Counted from the first letter of the stretch, positions 1 to 8,926 are shown. The stretch is 48,257 bases of DNA from Mesotoga sp. UBA6090 (GCF_002435945.1 NZ_DIXC01000039.1:1-48257); one strand, 5' to 3'. A program made the numbers and translations. The notes: a model not told the origin generated them from the sequence alone.

Positions 1-342
1 TCCAATAACCAAGGGTCAGACCGAGTACGCGTTGCAAGTTCCACGATGCAAGTTGCAAGAAGAAGCCAGACCTCTATCTGAAAGAGCAATGATATGTGTC
101 ATCCCGCTCTCAAAGTCATCCTCTTGCTCCTGTTCAGGATCTGATCTTATGAAAAACCGCGGTTGGGGATAGCGGGTTGGGTGTCGGAAAAGCAGAGAAT
201 CAGTTGCAAGAATAAGAATCAAAACCAGAATGTAAGGACCTGGATGTTGAAACAAGTTCAGCATTATGATATCCTGGGCCTAGAACGAAGAACCTGGACA
301 CGTAGCGTTGGAACGAAGAACCGCTCTTCTCGGAGGACGGGA
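1..342. other. gene-free repeat-rich stretch
   Basis: No credible coding region is visible on either strand. The stretch holds one copy of a dispersed repeat (31-144) followed by AT-rich filler with short degenerate motifs such as GCGGGTTGGG, which resemble those at 11830-11940. It looks like eroded intergenic DNA. The left edge cuts the region, so any gene further left is not visible. Confidence 0.6.
31..144 (+). repeat. dispersed repeat, copy 1
   Basis: About 115 bases that recur at 11372-11490 in the same orientation. The two match almost base for base through CATCCT, then differ by a few substitutions and a small indel. A more diverged copy lies at 1033-1143. The shared core starts GAAGCCAGACCTCTATCTGA. 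The copy carries no obvious coding capacity, terminal inverted repeats or flanking duplications, so its class is unknown. Confidence 0.8.
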
Positions 343-720
343 TCATGATCTTAGCCGAACGAGGGACGTTTGTCCGCTCGTCTCCATGTGCGCCTGCGCT
401 AAGTTCCTGAATACCACTTCCGGTTCGTCGAAGGGAATTGAATTCGAGAATCTATCCAGTGCGAAGGGGATGTTGAGAGCTACAACATCTTTGCTCTTGA
501 GGAATTGGCCCCCGAATTCTATCTCGTCTAGGTCCCTCTTCAGGTTCTCTCCGAAGAGAAGAGGAGTAGGATAATTACCGAGGAAGGAATTGAACATCGC
601 CCTTAAGATGAGGCCGTTGTGTTTTCTGCCCTCTCCATGAGCTTCAGGAAGTCCTTCGAAATAGCGGAGATAGAACCTGTGAGGACATTCTATGAAGGCC
701 TTGATTCGGGAGTAGGACAG
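343..720 (-). pseudogene. truncated RecB-like PD-(D/E)XK nuclease fragment
   Basis: The frame reads LSYSRIKAFIECPHRFYLRY near its start. This is the typical opening of RecB-family (Cas4/AddB-like) nuclease domains, where a cysteine and a helix precede the catalytic core. About 125 residues follow, then a stop. The usual nuclease length is 250 residues or more, and the downstream D-(D/E)-x-K core cannot be recognised, so this is a C-terminally truncated remnant. The frame stays open upstream to 990, but that part is repeat-type intergenic sequence containing CGTCAACCG-like motifs and has no protein character, so I do not count it as coding. There is no convincing ribosome site. The family assignment rests on one motif and is tentative. 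Confidence 0.45.
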
Positions 721-1286
721 TGGGAACGGTTGACGGTTCTCCGTCAGCCGTTCTCTGTTTTGGGATTTCTGAAAAGCTAATTTCTCAGAGAATGCAGGCC
801 CGGTTCTTCCCGACCCGCACTCTGTTGATACTGCTTTTCCTTCCGAAGTAATATCACTGTTGCAGAAACTGTAGACAGAATTAGTCACTTTCTGACTAGA
901 AGTGCTAACATTGATTTGGTTTCTATTTTGTTTTTTTGAGAGCGGATCTCCTGCCAGAGGTCCGTTCTCGTTTTTTACTGCCGGATTCATGGCGAATCAC
1001 CTTCCTTTCTTGAGTACAGTTCCAATGCCAGAGGAAGCCAGACCTCTATCTGAAAGAGCAATGATTAGTGTCATCCCCCTCTCAAACTTATCTTCCTTCA
1101 GCCTTTTATGTCATGTGACAAAGCTCCTGGTCAGAATCTCGGTTCTTGGCTCGAAGATCCGCTCTTCGCTGTATGCTGAACGCTTGGAAGAGCAAGGGCA
1201 TTAAGAACAAAGTCAACCGTCAGCGGTCCACCGTCGGCGGAATTAGGAAGCTGTATCAGAATACTTAAGAATCATCGGGGTTTGAA
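721..1286. other. gene-free repeat-rich stretch
   Basis: No supported gene. It contains the diverged repeat copy at 1033-1143 and the short motif GTCAACCGTCAGCGGTCCAC near 1212, which recurs almost unchanged at 11345. Related CGGTTGACGG segments occur around 726-757. Everything else looks like decayed sequence. Confidence 0.6.
1033..1143 (+). repeat. dispersed repeat, copy 2 (diverged)
   Basis: Shares the core GAAGCCAGACCTCTATCTGA and the following AAGAGCAATGAT with the copies at 31 and 11372. It then diverges, with an insertion before GCTCCTGGTCAG. It is the oldest-looking of the three copies. Confidence 0.7.
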
Positions 1287-1653
1287 ATGTAATTTGGTTT
1301 CAAGAATCTGGAAGTCTGGAAAGTGGGCAAGTCCTTCGCGAAGGATGTGTATGAATTGACTTCTTTCTTCCCTTCAGATGAGAAATTCAGTCTTGTTTCT
1401 TAGTTAAGAAGGGCAGCGGTTTCAGTTGTGTCGAATATAGCCGAAGGAGCAGGGAAGAAACATAAGAAAGACTTTGACCTTTTTCTATATCTTGCCCGCG
1501 GTTCTTTGAACGAGACAGTGGTCCAGCTGGGGATTTCCTTTTAGTTTGGATATGAATCGAGATCAGCTTGATCTAATCGAGAACAGGGCTGAAAGCATTA
1601 GTAGAATGCTCTGGAAACTCTCCAAGTCTCTTGAAAAATCGGAGGACCGATGA
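1287..1653 (+). pseudogene. four-helix-bundle protein pseudogene (23S intervening-sequence-protein family)
   Basis: The conceptual translation contains FKNLEVWKVGKSFAKDVYEL, then LRRAAVSVVSNIAEGAGKKH, and a C-terminal helix ending SLEKSEDR. These are the hallmarks of the small four-helix-bundle family first described from 23S rRNA intervening sequences. Three lesions are visible: a TAA directly after the ATG at 1287, a TAG where the family normally has the glutamine before LRRA, and a frameshift near 1535 needed to join LNETVVQLGIS to the last helix. It is clearly non-functional. Intact members are about 115-125 residues, and the three parts sum to about that length. Members are often scattered in genomes beside repeats, which fits this setting. 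Confidence 0.8.
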
Positions 1654-2278
1654 CGGCTGAAGGAGGACGGCACTTCACAGCGTTCAGCGATCAGCGAACA
1701 GCGGCTCTTCAGGTGCCTTCTCGTGAGGAAGCGAACCTCTCCAGCTATTCTATCTCGACTGATCCTAACGAAGGACGGGTCCATGATCTTGGACGGTCAA
1801 CGAAGGACGGTTTTTCACAGCGATCAGCGTCCAGCGTTTCCTAGCAAGCGGCTCTTTCAGCGATTAGCGGGTTTTCGTTCTTCACCGTACAGCGGCTCTT
1901 AGGTGCGAGATCCTGTGCAGACCCCCCAAACAGGAGACCCTAAACAGGAGCATTCTGGGGCAGGCTTTCAGGGCAGGCTCATTGGGGCAGGCTATACGGG
2001 ACGACAAAGTGAGGCACTTAAACAAGTCGCTTTGTTAAAACGATGCAAGGAGTCTTCGAAAAGCCGCTACCGAGATAATGTTTTCATCAGCACTGAGAGT
2101 GGTAAAGGGGTCAATCGCTTTTCTTCTCGACACCCGAGACCCCATGCTCGACACCCTACTTCACTCTAAATTCGCGTTTGAGGCATAATAGTATAAGGAA
2201 GATCTCTTAGCCTCTCCTCGATTCTTAACATTGTTTGTAAAGAACACGGATTTGCTGGGAGTTTTCGGAGGGTCTTTT
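1654..2278. other. gene-free repeat-rich stretch
   Basis: No supported gene. Short degenerate units of the type CAGCGATCAGCG and GCGGCTCTT recur several times between 1670 and 1900. The motif GGTGCGAGATCCTGTGCAG near 1901 recurs in similar form near 11571. The last bases before 2279 carry the ribosome site of the next gene (GGAGGG at 2267-2272). Confidence 0.6.
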
Positions 2279-3310
2279 GTGAATATATCAACCGTTGAAA
2301 GTAGTGGAATCGAACTGCTCATGTCTTTGTTCAGGCTCAACAACCACGAAAGAATGATCCATAACGATAGAAGATCTTCTGACTTTCTATCGGAATGGGT
2401 CTCGAAGTCACGCCTGTCTATGCCTGCAGATTATCGTGAATGGCTGGAAAGGTTTTTCGGCTGGGAAGCCTTCTTTGGTCTCAGAGTCGTTCCCTATCTC
2501 TTCCTTAAGGACTCCCCTTCTCCTTCAGATCTCCTTGGCTTGATCAAGAAGACTTCAGCGGAGAGATTGCTTCATATGTTCTTGAGCAGCGATTTCAAGG
2601 AGCCAGATGAATTAGACGATATGATTATTAAGTCTTTCAAACGCGATGAAAAGGCTGCTCTGGATTTTGCCTTCTCAAACCCTACTCTTACCAACCCGGG
2701 CAGATACGAAGCTATCGAAATGTTGAAGGATCAGTCAAGAACGCGCGACTCCTTCGTGAAGCTCCTTGAATTCGGTAGGGAAAATTTACTAGCATCTCCG
2801 GATTTTACCCTTTCCACTTCCCACTCACTTGGACTTCTCGAAGAAAATCTCAAACAGTTCGGGAGCAGTTTTTTGCACTTTCTACTTGATCCTGACGCTC
2901 TTGATCCATCTGTTGAAGAGTTGAGATTACTGGTTACATGGTTTCTTGGTGGTTCCTCTACCACAATCGAGGTCCCCGAAAAGAATTCGATTATCTCTGT
3001 TGTCGGCGCCGACAGGATAAGCGAGCGGAGTCTTACGGTCGAAAAGCAAGATGCTGCCTGCATAATGAGTACGATGTCAAAGGAAGAGGCAATTGTGATC
3101 CTTCGCAACGTTCTACACTCGAGTCAAACTCTCTCGAGTATCGTAGGTTTGTCTGGCCTACATCGCCATAATGCAATAAACACTCTCGCTGGATTGTCCA
3201 GACAGGGGTTGGTAATTTCTGAGACTCACGATGGAGAATTGACTTTCCGATCTGAGATAAAGCTGCTTGACGAAGCTCTTGAAGAGATAAGGAAGCAAAT
3301 AACCGAATAG
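2279..3310 (+). CDS. winged-helix (ArsR-like) transcriptional regulator with long N-terminal domain
   Basis: A protein of 343 residues. The last 80 residues look like a winged-helix DNA-binding domain: helices around SKEEAIVILRNVL and LSSIVGLSGLHRHNAINTLA, then a wing ending LVISETHDGELTF. The 250-residue N-terminal part is unlike typical short ArsR proteins and resembles the long-form ArsR-like regulators that carry an extra all-helical domain. I chose the GTG at 2279 because GGAGGG lies 6 bases upstream. An in-frame TTG at 2231 has no such site. The gene converges on the hydrolase gene, and its stop codon forms part of a shared hairpin. I see no conserved metal-binding cysteines, so metal sensing is not supported. 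Target unknown. Confidence 0.6.
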   Translation: MNISTVESSGIELLMSLFRLNNHERMIHNDRRSSDFLSEWVSKSRLSMPADYREWLERFFGWEAFFGLRVVPYLFLKDSPSPSDLLGLIKKTSAERLLHMFLSSDFKEPDELDDMIIKSFKRDEKAALDFAFSNPTLTNPGRYEAIEMLKDQSRTRDSFVKLLEFGRENLLASPDFTLSTSHSLGLLEENLKQFGSSFLHFLLDPDALDPSVEELRLLVTWFLGGSSTTIEVPEKNSIISVVGADRISERSLTVEKQDAACIMSTMSKEEAIVILRNVLHSSQTLSSIVGLSGLHRHNAINTLAGLSRQGLVISETHDGELTFRSEIKLLDEALEEIRKQITE

Positions 3311-3331
3311 CGGGCGCCTTGACGCCCGCTA
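3308..3331. terminator. hairpin containing the stop codons of two convergent genes
   Basis: Perfect 9-bp stem TAGCGGGCG / CGCCCGCTA with a 6-base loop. The first three bases are the TAG stop of the plus-strand regulator and the last three are the TAG stop of the minus-strand hydrolase. Neither side has a strong U-tract, so it may act more as a 3'-end stabiliser than as an efficient intrinsic terminator. Confidence 0.6.
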
Positions 3332-4078
3332 CAAAAGTGTCTTAGCTAGAAAATCAGAGGAAACCGAAAAGAGTTCCTCTATCCAGTCTATCCTCTGATA
3401 CTTGTGATTGGCTCCCTCTACAGTATGTATCTTCAACCCTCTCCCATCTGCATACTTCTTTACCGGAAGATATGGCACCGATTCATCGTCGGAACCATGG
3501 ACAATCAAAAGATCTCCTTCATAGTTTCTGAGTTCCTCCGAAGCATCGACACTGCGACCGTCTTCTAAGAAGATCGATCCGAGCTTCAGTCCCAGAACGT
3601 CCTTATACTCCTCGCCGTCTTTCAAAGAGTAATCCTCGTGGTTGAAGAACTCCTGATTCATTATTACGGGCGACCACAGAAGCAGTGAACTAATCTCGGG
3701 ATGTCTCCCGGCAAAAAGCGAAGCAACCATACCACCCAGGCTGTACCCGACAACAGCGATCCTTTCCGAACACCAGCTTCTCGATCTGACAAAAGAATAG
3801 ACTTCCTCTGCGTCACAAAGCTCAGTCAACGGTGACATCTCGTAGAATTCACCCTCGCTGTCTCCGGAACCCCTGAAATCAAATCTCACCGTTGCTATTC
3901 CCTTCTTGACGAGTCTTCTCGAGAGACGGGGAAACTTGAATGTGGAGACTATATGCTCCCCCGTGAATCCGTGGAACATCAGGACGGTGGGGAAACTTTT
4001 CCCTGAGGAAGGATACTCACATATTCCGAATATTCTTTTTCCTTCTTCACCAAGTGTGAAACTCTCTAATCTAGACAA
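3329..4078 (-). CDS. alpha/beta hydrolase (esterase / S33-type), cytoplasmic
   Basis: A protein of 249 residues with the full alpha/beta-hydrolase signature: oxyanion strand LMFHGFTGEH (33-42), FDFRGSGDS (67-74), nucleophile elbow GYSLGG with Ser113, acid in HGSDDESVP (Asp198) and histidine in GANHKY (His225). Layout and length match the small esterases related to bacterial feruloyl/cinnamoyl esterases and the serine aminopeptidase S33 group. The substrate cannot be read from sequence. There is no signal peptide, so it acts in the cytoplasm. It starts at a TTG 14 bases after the stop of the PHP gene, so the two are probably co-transcribed and may handle products of the same pathway. Confidence 0.8.
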   Translation of the reverse strand: MSRLESFTLGEEGKRIFGICEYPSSGKSFPTVLMFHGFTGEHIVSTFKFPRLSRRLVKKGIATVRFDFRGSGDSEGEFYEMSPLTELCDAEEVYSFVRSRSWCSERIAVVGYSLGGMVASLFAGRHPEISSLLLWSPVIMNQEFFNHEDYSLKDGEEYKDVLGLKLGSIFLEDGRSVDASEELRNYEGDLLIVHGSDDESVPYLPVKKYADGRGLKIHTVEGANHKYQRIDWIEELFSVSSDFLAKTLL

Positions 4079-4092
4079 ATCAATCCCTCACT

Positions 4093-5883
4093 TCATCTCA
4101 AACCTAACTTCATTTCTATATAGCCGATTGTTCCTTCAGATATCGGCTCCATTCCCGTCGCTTCCTCCCAGGTAAGGATTACCACTCCACCCCCATCTTC
4201 TATCTCAAGATTTCTGGTACCGGTACCAGAAACAGATCTTCCACCTTCTTCAATTTCGACCATCCAAGGGAGTTTCTCAAACAGAAGCTTATAGCTCTCG
4301 ATCGCTGGGTGAGTGATCTCCTTCCTTGCAAGTACAATAACGAGGAGCCCGCCGTTCCTAACATAATCAACGATGAAGTCAACCTGTTCTTCAGAAATTT
4401 CCATGAAGTCCTTCATGAAAGTGTCGGCATCCGGTAGGGGAAGTATAAGGACTTGACCGCTGAAGGTCGTCTTCTTTATTAGCTCTCCAATTACGGGCTT
4501 CACCTCACCACCGAGATCCTCGAAAAGCTGAGTCAACGGCTTCAACTCTGTCAGAAAATAATTTTCATGAGAAGTGTCAAGATGAGCAGTGAAGCCGACA
4601 TAATCGACGTTGACTCTGAATGCCAGTTCATCATCTACAAAGAAGTCAAGAGAGTCTTCTTCAGTTTTAGAGGTCTCGACGATCTCCTGACAGGTCATAG
4701 ATGATATCTCGTAGTTCTTTGAGAATACGATAGTCTCTCCGCTCTTCACTTCAACTGAAATCAACTGATCTTCTCTCGAAGAGTTTATCAGGTCGAAACC
4801 GACATCAAATGGGAGTCCTTTAACCGGTCTTGGATCGATCGTCCTTGCATTTAGAAGGTATTTGTTCGTACTGCTCTGAAACCAGATTGGAGAAGAGACC
4901 AGCTCATTTCCATCGATCTGATCGATCTTGACGAAGTACCAGTTATATGAAAGAGGGTTTTCGACATCTATCTCGACTTCCCATTCATCACCGGAAACAT
5001 CCAGTTCGATTATTCCGTTGTTGCTGTAGATCGCAGCTCTTCGAACACGCTCACCGGGGTCACTGTACTCAACTTTAAGAGTGGCCCTGGGAAAGTCATA
5101 CAGTGTATCGCCCATCTTCGCGCCCTCAGCGGAGAATGCTATGAAAGCGTTACGGTCTTCAGTGGCGTATATATTCCTTGTCTTCAGCGCTTCATAGACC
5201 CTTTCCGTTGTCAGTTCATCAATTACGAAGGCGGTCCTTGCATCATTTACTGTCGCCCAGTTTTTCTGATGATTGTCTTGATTTGCGGATGCTCCAACAT
5301 GCCAGCCGCGACTGAGAGCTCGCTGATACCTCTCGAAATATTCTTGCTTTATCACATTATTCGAATTCGATCCGGCACCATTTCCAACTTCAATCGTGTT
5401 TATATAAAGATCCACTTCGGGGAAGTATTCAAAATCGAGGAAATCACCGTACTTCCTTCCAGGGTGGCAGAACTGAGCCGTTGCCTGCTTATCCACGATC
5501 CACTTGTAGATGTCGTAGAGATCCGTTGTGCTTCTATCAATCCATTCCGAAGTGTCGTATATCGTTATGTGTCCCCGACTGGTCAGCGTCCACTCGAAGC
5601 CTGAAATTGCTATGAATTCGCCTTCAACAGTGAATCTCTCGGCCATTTCGATTATTCTGTCCAGTTTCCATGAGCCATCTGGAAGCGGATAGTTCAGATC
5701 GTGGTCATGGTCGGTTATTGCCTGTATGTCAACGACATTTGAATTTCTCGCGTGTTCGAAGGCCTCCTCCGGAGTCCCCAGTCCGTCTGAATAAGAAGTG
5801 TGGGCGTGAATGTTTCCAAAGAAAACCTGACCGAAAGAGAGCGATGAAACAACTACGAGAACCACTATCAAAATTTTTTTCAC
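4093..5883 (-). CDS. exported PHP-domain metallohydrolase (CehA/McbA-like phosphoesterase)
   Basis: A protein of 596 residues. Residues 1-18 are a signal peptide (VKKILIVVLVVVSSLSFG). The PHP metal-binding domain follows, with NIHAHTSYSDG (His26, His28) and ITDHDHDLN (about 56-64). This arrangement is typical of CehA/McbA-family PHP phosphoesterases. A beta-sandwich-like middle follows, and the C-terminal part (VLILPLPDAD, IVDYVRNGGLLVIV) resembles the GATase-like fold found at the end of such exported proteins. I chose the GTG at 5883, behind AGAGGTGA. An upstream ATG would add ten residues that overlap the terminator and spoil the signal peptide. It lies just after a terminator that follows the ABC binding-protein gene, suggesting partial read-through. 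Cleavage of an extracellular phosphodiester that feeds the importer is inference. Confidence 0.75.
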   Translation of the reverse strand: MKKILIVVLVVVSSLSFGQVFFGNIHAHTSYSDGLGTPEEAFEHARNSNVVDIQAITDHDHDLNYPLPDGSWKLDRIIEMAERFTVEGEFIAISGFEWTLTSRGHITIYDTSEWIDRSTTDLYDIYKWIVDKQATAQFCHPGRKYGDFLDFEYFPEVDLYINTIEVGNGAGSNSNNVIKQEYFERYQRALSRGWHVGASANQDNHQKNWATVNDARTAFVIDELTTERVYEALKTRNIYATEDRNAFIAFSAEGAKMGDTLYDFPRATLKVEYSDPGERVRRAAIYSNNGIIELDVSGDEWEVEIDVENPLSYNWYFVKIDQIDGNELVSSPIWFQSSTNKYLLNARTIDPRPVKGLPFDVGFDLINSSREDQLISVEVKSGETIVFSKNYEISSMTCQEIVETSKTEEDSLDFFVDDELAFRVNVDYVGFTAHLDTSHENYFLTELKPLTQLFEDLGGEVKPVIGELIKKTTFSGQVLILPLPDADTFMKDFMEISEEQVDFIVDYVRNGGLLVIVLARKEITHPAIESYKLLFEKLPWMVEIEEGGRSVSGTGTRNLEIEDGGGVVILTWEEATGMEPISEGTIGYIEMKLGLR

Positions 5884-5895
5884 GAAATCACCTCT

Positions 5896-5923
5896 AAAAA
5901 AAGGGGCAGCCAACGACTGCCCC
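5896..5923 (-). terminator. intrinsic terminator after the ABC importer operon
   Basis: On the minus strand, stem GGGGCAG / CTGCCCC with a 7-base loop, followed by seven U. It lies 19 bases past the binding-protein stop and directly before the ribosome site of the PHP gene. Full termination here would separate the two units; leaky termination would lower PHP expression relative to the importer. Confidence 0.85.
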
Positions 5924-5941
5924 CATTTGTCTTGCTATCGA

Positions 5942-7192
5942 TCAAAAGTAGTAATCATCGAGCACGTACTGAGCTTCCTTATGCAAATTCTTCAGAATTG
6001 CATCAACATCTTTAGTCGGGTTAGACATTGCATCTTCCCAGGCAGAAGTTATCATTGCATGTACTTCTGGATATGGTCCGTACCATGGTCTCCTCACAGC
6101 GCTGTCTCTCAGCTGTTGATAAGTAAGGGCAAATCTTGGATCATCTGTCATGATCTTCTGAATCTCCGGAGACTCGAAGGCGGAGATTCTGCTGGTCATG
6201 TAACCTGTTGCAAGTGACCATCTCTTTGTGTTCTCAGTAGAAGTTAGGAATTTCAGAAATTCCCATGCTGCCTGCTTCTCCGCTTGCGGTCTCGCAGAGA
6301 ACATGAAGACATTCGCTCCACCTATCGGAACAACTTCCTTAACCTGACCGGGCATAGTGGTAGCACCGAGATCGAACTTCGCATTCTGCTTCAAATACCC
6401 AAGACTTCCGGTAGAACGGACAACCATCGCTATTCTTCCGGAGAGATCGAGTTCGTTTCCGCCGCTGACTCCGAATATGAATATTCCTTCTCTAACACCC
6501 TTCTGGAAGAAGTTCCATGCAGCCACTGTCTCAGGCGAGTAGATCAACATTTCTCGGCCGTCTTCGGAGATTATCTGCCCACCGAACTGCCAAATGTAAG
6601 CTTCGAGAAGCCAGTCATCGACACCGAATCTGTAACCGAAAATGTCTTCCCCCAGAGTCTTGATCTGCTTTGCAGCAGCATAGACCTCGGTCCAGGTCTT
6701 CGGAGGATTGTCGGGGTCAAGTCCGGCCTGCCTGAAAAGATCCCTGTTGATGTACATCAACGGGGTGCTACAGTTAAGAGGGAATCCAAGGAGACCCTGC
6801 TCATAGGTATTAGCCTGAATGAATCTCGGCCAGAAGTCATCGAGCGTTGCCTTGAACTCGGGATCCTTGTCAATGAAGTAGTTAAGATCCTGGAACGCAC
6901 CGCCGTCGACAAACTGACCTATTCTCGACTGTTCAATCTGTGCGAGTGTAGGCATATCGCCGGCTACCATGGCTGCAAGAAGCTTCTGCATCGTGTCCTG
7001 GTAGTTCCCGGTATAGACGGCTTCCACTACGATTTCTCCCTCATGCAGCTTGTTGAACTCTGCCACAATGTCGAGGAGAGTCTGGGAGTATATGCCCGTC
7101 TGGGCATACCACATTGTTACCTTCACCGGTGCCGCGAACCCTATCGCAGCAACGGCTACTACTAGAAGTGTGATTAGAAATGTTCTTTTCAT
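5942..7192 (-). CDS. ABC transporter solute-binding protein (sugar / glycerol-3-phosphate type)
   Basis: A protein of 416 residues. It has a cleavable signal peptide (MKRTFLITLLVVAVAAIGFA) and then VKVTMWYAQTG, the usual start of cluster-B carbohydrate/UgpB-type binding proteins. Typical motifs follow: EFNKLHEGEIVVEAVYTGNY, MPTLAQIEQSRIGQFVDGGA and NRDLFRQAGLDPDNPPKTWT. Length is normal for the family. The ribosome site GGGGAGG lies 7 bases before the ATG. It is the last gene of a three-gene importer operon after two permeases. The ligand may be glycerol 3-phosphate, a glycerophosphodiester or an oligosaccharide; sequence alone does not decide. Thermotogota lineages carry many paralogues of this family. 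Confidence 0.85.
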   Translation of the reverse strand: MKRTFLITLLVVAVAAIGFAAPVKVTMWYAQTGIYSQTLLDIVAEFNKLHEGEIVVEAVYTGNYQDTMQKLLAAMVAGDMPTLAQIEQSRIGQFVDGGAFQDLNYFIDKDPEFKATLDDFWPRFIQANTYEQGLLGFPLNCSTPLMYINRDLFRQAGLDPDNPPKTWTEVYAAAKQIKTLGEDIFGYRFGVDDWLLEAYIWQFGGQIISEDGREMLIYSPETVAAWNFFQKGVREGIFIFGVSGGNELDLSGRIAMVVRSTGSLGYLKQNAKFDLGATTMPGQVKEVVPIGGANVFMFSARPQAEKQAAWEFLKFLTSTENTKRWSLATGYMTSRISAFESPEIQKIMTDDPRFALTYQQLRDSAVRRPWYGPYPEVHAMITSAWEDAMSNPTKDVDAILKNLHKEAQYVLDDYYF

Positions 7193-7220
7193 AAAAAAAC
7201 CTCCCCTTTCAAGATTTGGG

Positions 7221-8051
7221 TCACTCTTTCAACCCTGAAATACTGATTCCTTCCACGAATTGTTTCTGAACAAAGAAGAAAAAGATTATTATTGGAATTA
7301 CAGCCGTGGTTGAAGCGGCCATCCTAAGAGTCCATTGTGTCTCCCAACCGCTAACAAACTGGGAGATACCAACTTGAATCATCTGTTTCTTTGCATCATT
7401 GATTACAATCAACGGCCACATATATTCATTCCAGTGTGCGAGGAAAGTGTACAGGGCCATTGTGTATAATGCAGGTTTAGATAAAGGAAGAATGATCCTG
7501 AAGAAGATCTTCATTCTACTTGCGCCATCTATGATTGCAGCTTCTTCAAGCTCTTTAGGAATTCCCATGAAGAACTGGCGAAGCAGGAAAATCCCGAACG
7601 CAGAACTCATAAAGGGAATAATGAGAGCTTGATACTTGTCAATGAAGCCTAATTGCTTTACGATAACGTACAGCGGAACCATCGTTACTTCAGGAGGCAC
7701 CATTAGTGTTCCAATAAGAATCATAAAGACCACGTTAGCACCTCTGAATTTGATTCTAGCGAGCCCGTAAGCGGCTAGTGAATTGAAGATCAACTGGAGC
7801 AGAGTTACGGTTAGCGCTACGAAAAGCGTGTTCCCTATGTATCTCGCAAGAGGAATTAGCTCAAAGGCTTTCACGAAATTCCTGAAGTCGAAAATTGTAG
7901 GAAGGAAGCTCGGGGGAATTGTGAAAGCCGCATCTTCCGTCTTGAAAGAGGTAACAAGCATCCAGAAAAATGGAAGATTGATAATTACAGCCACGAAAAT
8001 AATCGCCAGATAGACAATGAGTCTAATAGGAAGGGCCGGTTTTCTTCTCAT
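7221..8051 (-). CDS. ABC transporter permease, CUT1 type (UgpE/MalG-like)
   Basis: A protein of 276 residues with about six membrane helices. The EAA loop reads ELEEAAIIDGASRMKIFFRI, followed by ILPLSKPAL, which is the coupling-helix signature that docks to the ATPase. The N-terminus (MRRKPALPIRLIVYLAI) and C-terminus (FVEGISISGLKE) are standard for the MalG/UgpE branch. It overlaps the preceding permease gene by 4 bases (ATGA), showing translational coupling. The two permeases probably form a heterodimer in the inner membrane with the binding protein encoded next. The matching MsmK-type ATPase is absent from the window. Confidence 0.9.
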   Translation of the reverse strand: MRRKPALPIRLIVYLAIIFVAVIINLPFFWMLVTSFKTEDAAFTIPPSFLPTIFDFRNFVKAFELIPLARYIGNTLFVALTVTLLQLIFNSLAAYGLARIKFRGANVVFMILIGTLMVPPEVTMVPLYVIVKQLGFIDKYQALIIPFMSSAFGIFLLRQFFMGIPKELEEAAIIDGASRMKIFFRIILPLSKPALYTMALYTFLAHWNEYMWPLIVINDAKKQMIQVGISQFVSGWETQWTLRMAASTTAVIPIIIFFFFVQKQFVEGISISGLKE

Positions 8052-8926
8052 TGATAATGCACCCTCCTTTTGCTGAGTCTAAATTGGATCAGGGTTAATA
8101 CAATCATCATCGCAAACATAACAACTGCAATTGCGGAAGCATATCCGAATTTCAAGTACTTGAATGCGTTTTCATACAGATAATAGGTGATAACCTGAGT
8201 ACTCTTCGCCGGCCCGCCATTCGTCATGACAGATACCGAGACGAAGACCCTGAACGATGCGATGAATTGCATAATAAAGACGAAAAGTGTTGTTGGTGAA
8301 AGTAGAGGAAGCGTAATGTTTCTAAACTTATTCCAGGCCGTAGCCCCATCGATCTCGGCAGCTTCATAATATGTCTTTGGAATAGTCTGCAACCCAGCTA
8401 GGAAGAGAACCATGTTATAACCTATACGTTTCCAGACCCCGACGATGATCAAAGCAAGGAGTGCATAATTCGGATCACTTAGCCACTTGATGTTGTTAAT
8501 GCCGAATATTGAGAGAAAGTAGTTAACCAATCCGAAATTAGGTTCATATAACCAGCCCCAAATTACAGCCGCAGCCGCCATAGAAGTGATAACCGGAATG
8601 TAGAATAGCGTTCTGAAGATGCCCCTACCCTTTATCCATTCAATATTGAGAAGAGCGGCGAGCAGCAACCCTATAACAACCGAAGGAATAACCGTACCAA
8701 GAATGTAGATCCCTGTTACACTCATAGAGTTCCAGAAGTCAGCAGATGAGAATAACCTCTCGTAATTCTGAAACCCTACATACCTCATTGGCCTAATCAT
8801 ATTCCAGTTAAAAAAGGAAATATAGAAAGCCCACGCGAGAGGCAAATAGATGAAGATCACCTGAACTATCAGAGCCGGTAAGACAGTTGCCCAACCGGTG
8901 AGAGCTTCCCTGGTTCGACGCCGCAA
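8048..8926 (-). CDS. ABC transporter permease, CUT1 type (UgpA/MalF-like)
   Basis: About 292 residues and six membrane helices. The EAA loop is TYYEAAEIDGATAWNKFRNI, then LPLLSPTTLF. The N-terminal EALTGWATVLPALIVQVIFI is typical of UgpA-type permeases. The start is uncertain. I prefer TTG at 8926 because GGGGTGAT lies 5-6 bases upstream and it gives MRRRTREALTG, a normal N-terminus. GTG at 8968 or 8935 would add 14 or 3 residues without a good ribosome site. It is the first gene of the importer operon, with a terminator of the upstream gene about 90 bases before it; its own promoter must lie in between, but I see no strong consensus. Confidence 0.85.
   Translation of the reverse strand: MRRRTREALTGWATVLPALIVQVIFIYLPLAWAFYISFFNWNMIRPMRYVGFQNYERLFSSADFWNSMSVTGIYILGTVIPSVVIGLLLAALLNIEWIKGRGIFRTLFYIPVITSMAAAAVIWGWLYEPNFGLVNYFLSIFGINNIKWLSDPNYALLALIIVGVWKRIGYNMVLFLAGLQTIPKTYYEAAEIDGATAWNKFRNITLPLLSPTTLFVFIMQFIASFRVFVSVSVMTNGGPAKSTQVITYYLYENAFKYLKFGYASAIAVVMFAMMIVLTLIQFRLSKRRVHYQ

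Noticed and set aside
721..990. N-terminal extension of the RecB-like fragment on the minus strand.
   Set aside because: The sequence is repeat-type intergenic DNA with no protein character and no ribosome site; the frame is open by chance.
1..2278. Insertion sequences in the repeat zones.
   Set aside because: No transposase remnant, terminal inverted repeats or target duplications can be recognised in either repeat zone.
6284..7165. A 293-codon open frame on the plus strand.
   Set aside because: It lies fully antisense to the well-supported solute-binding protein gene and its translation has no family features.
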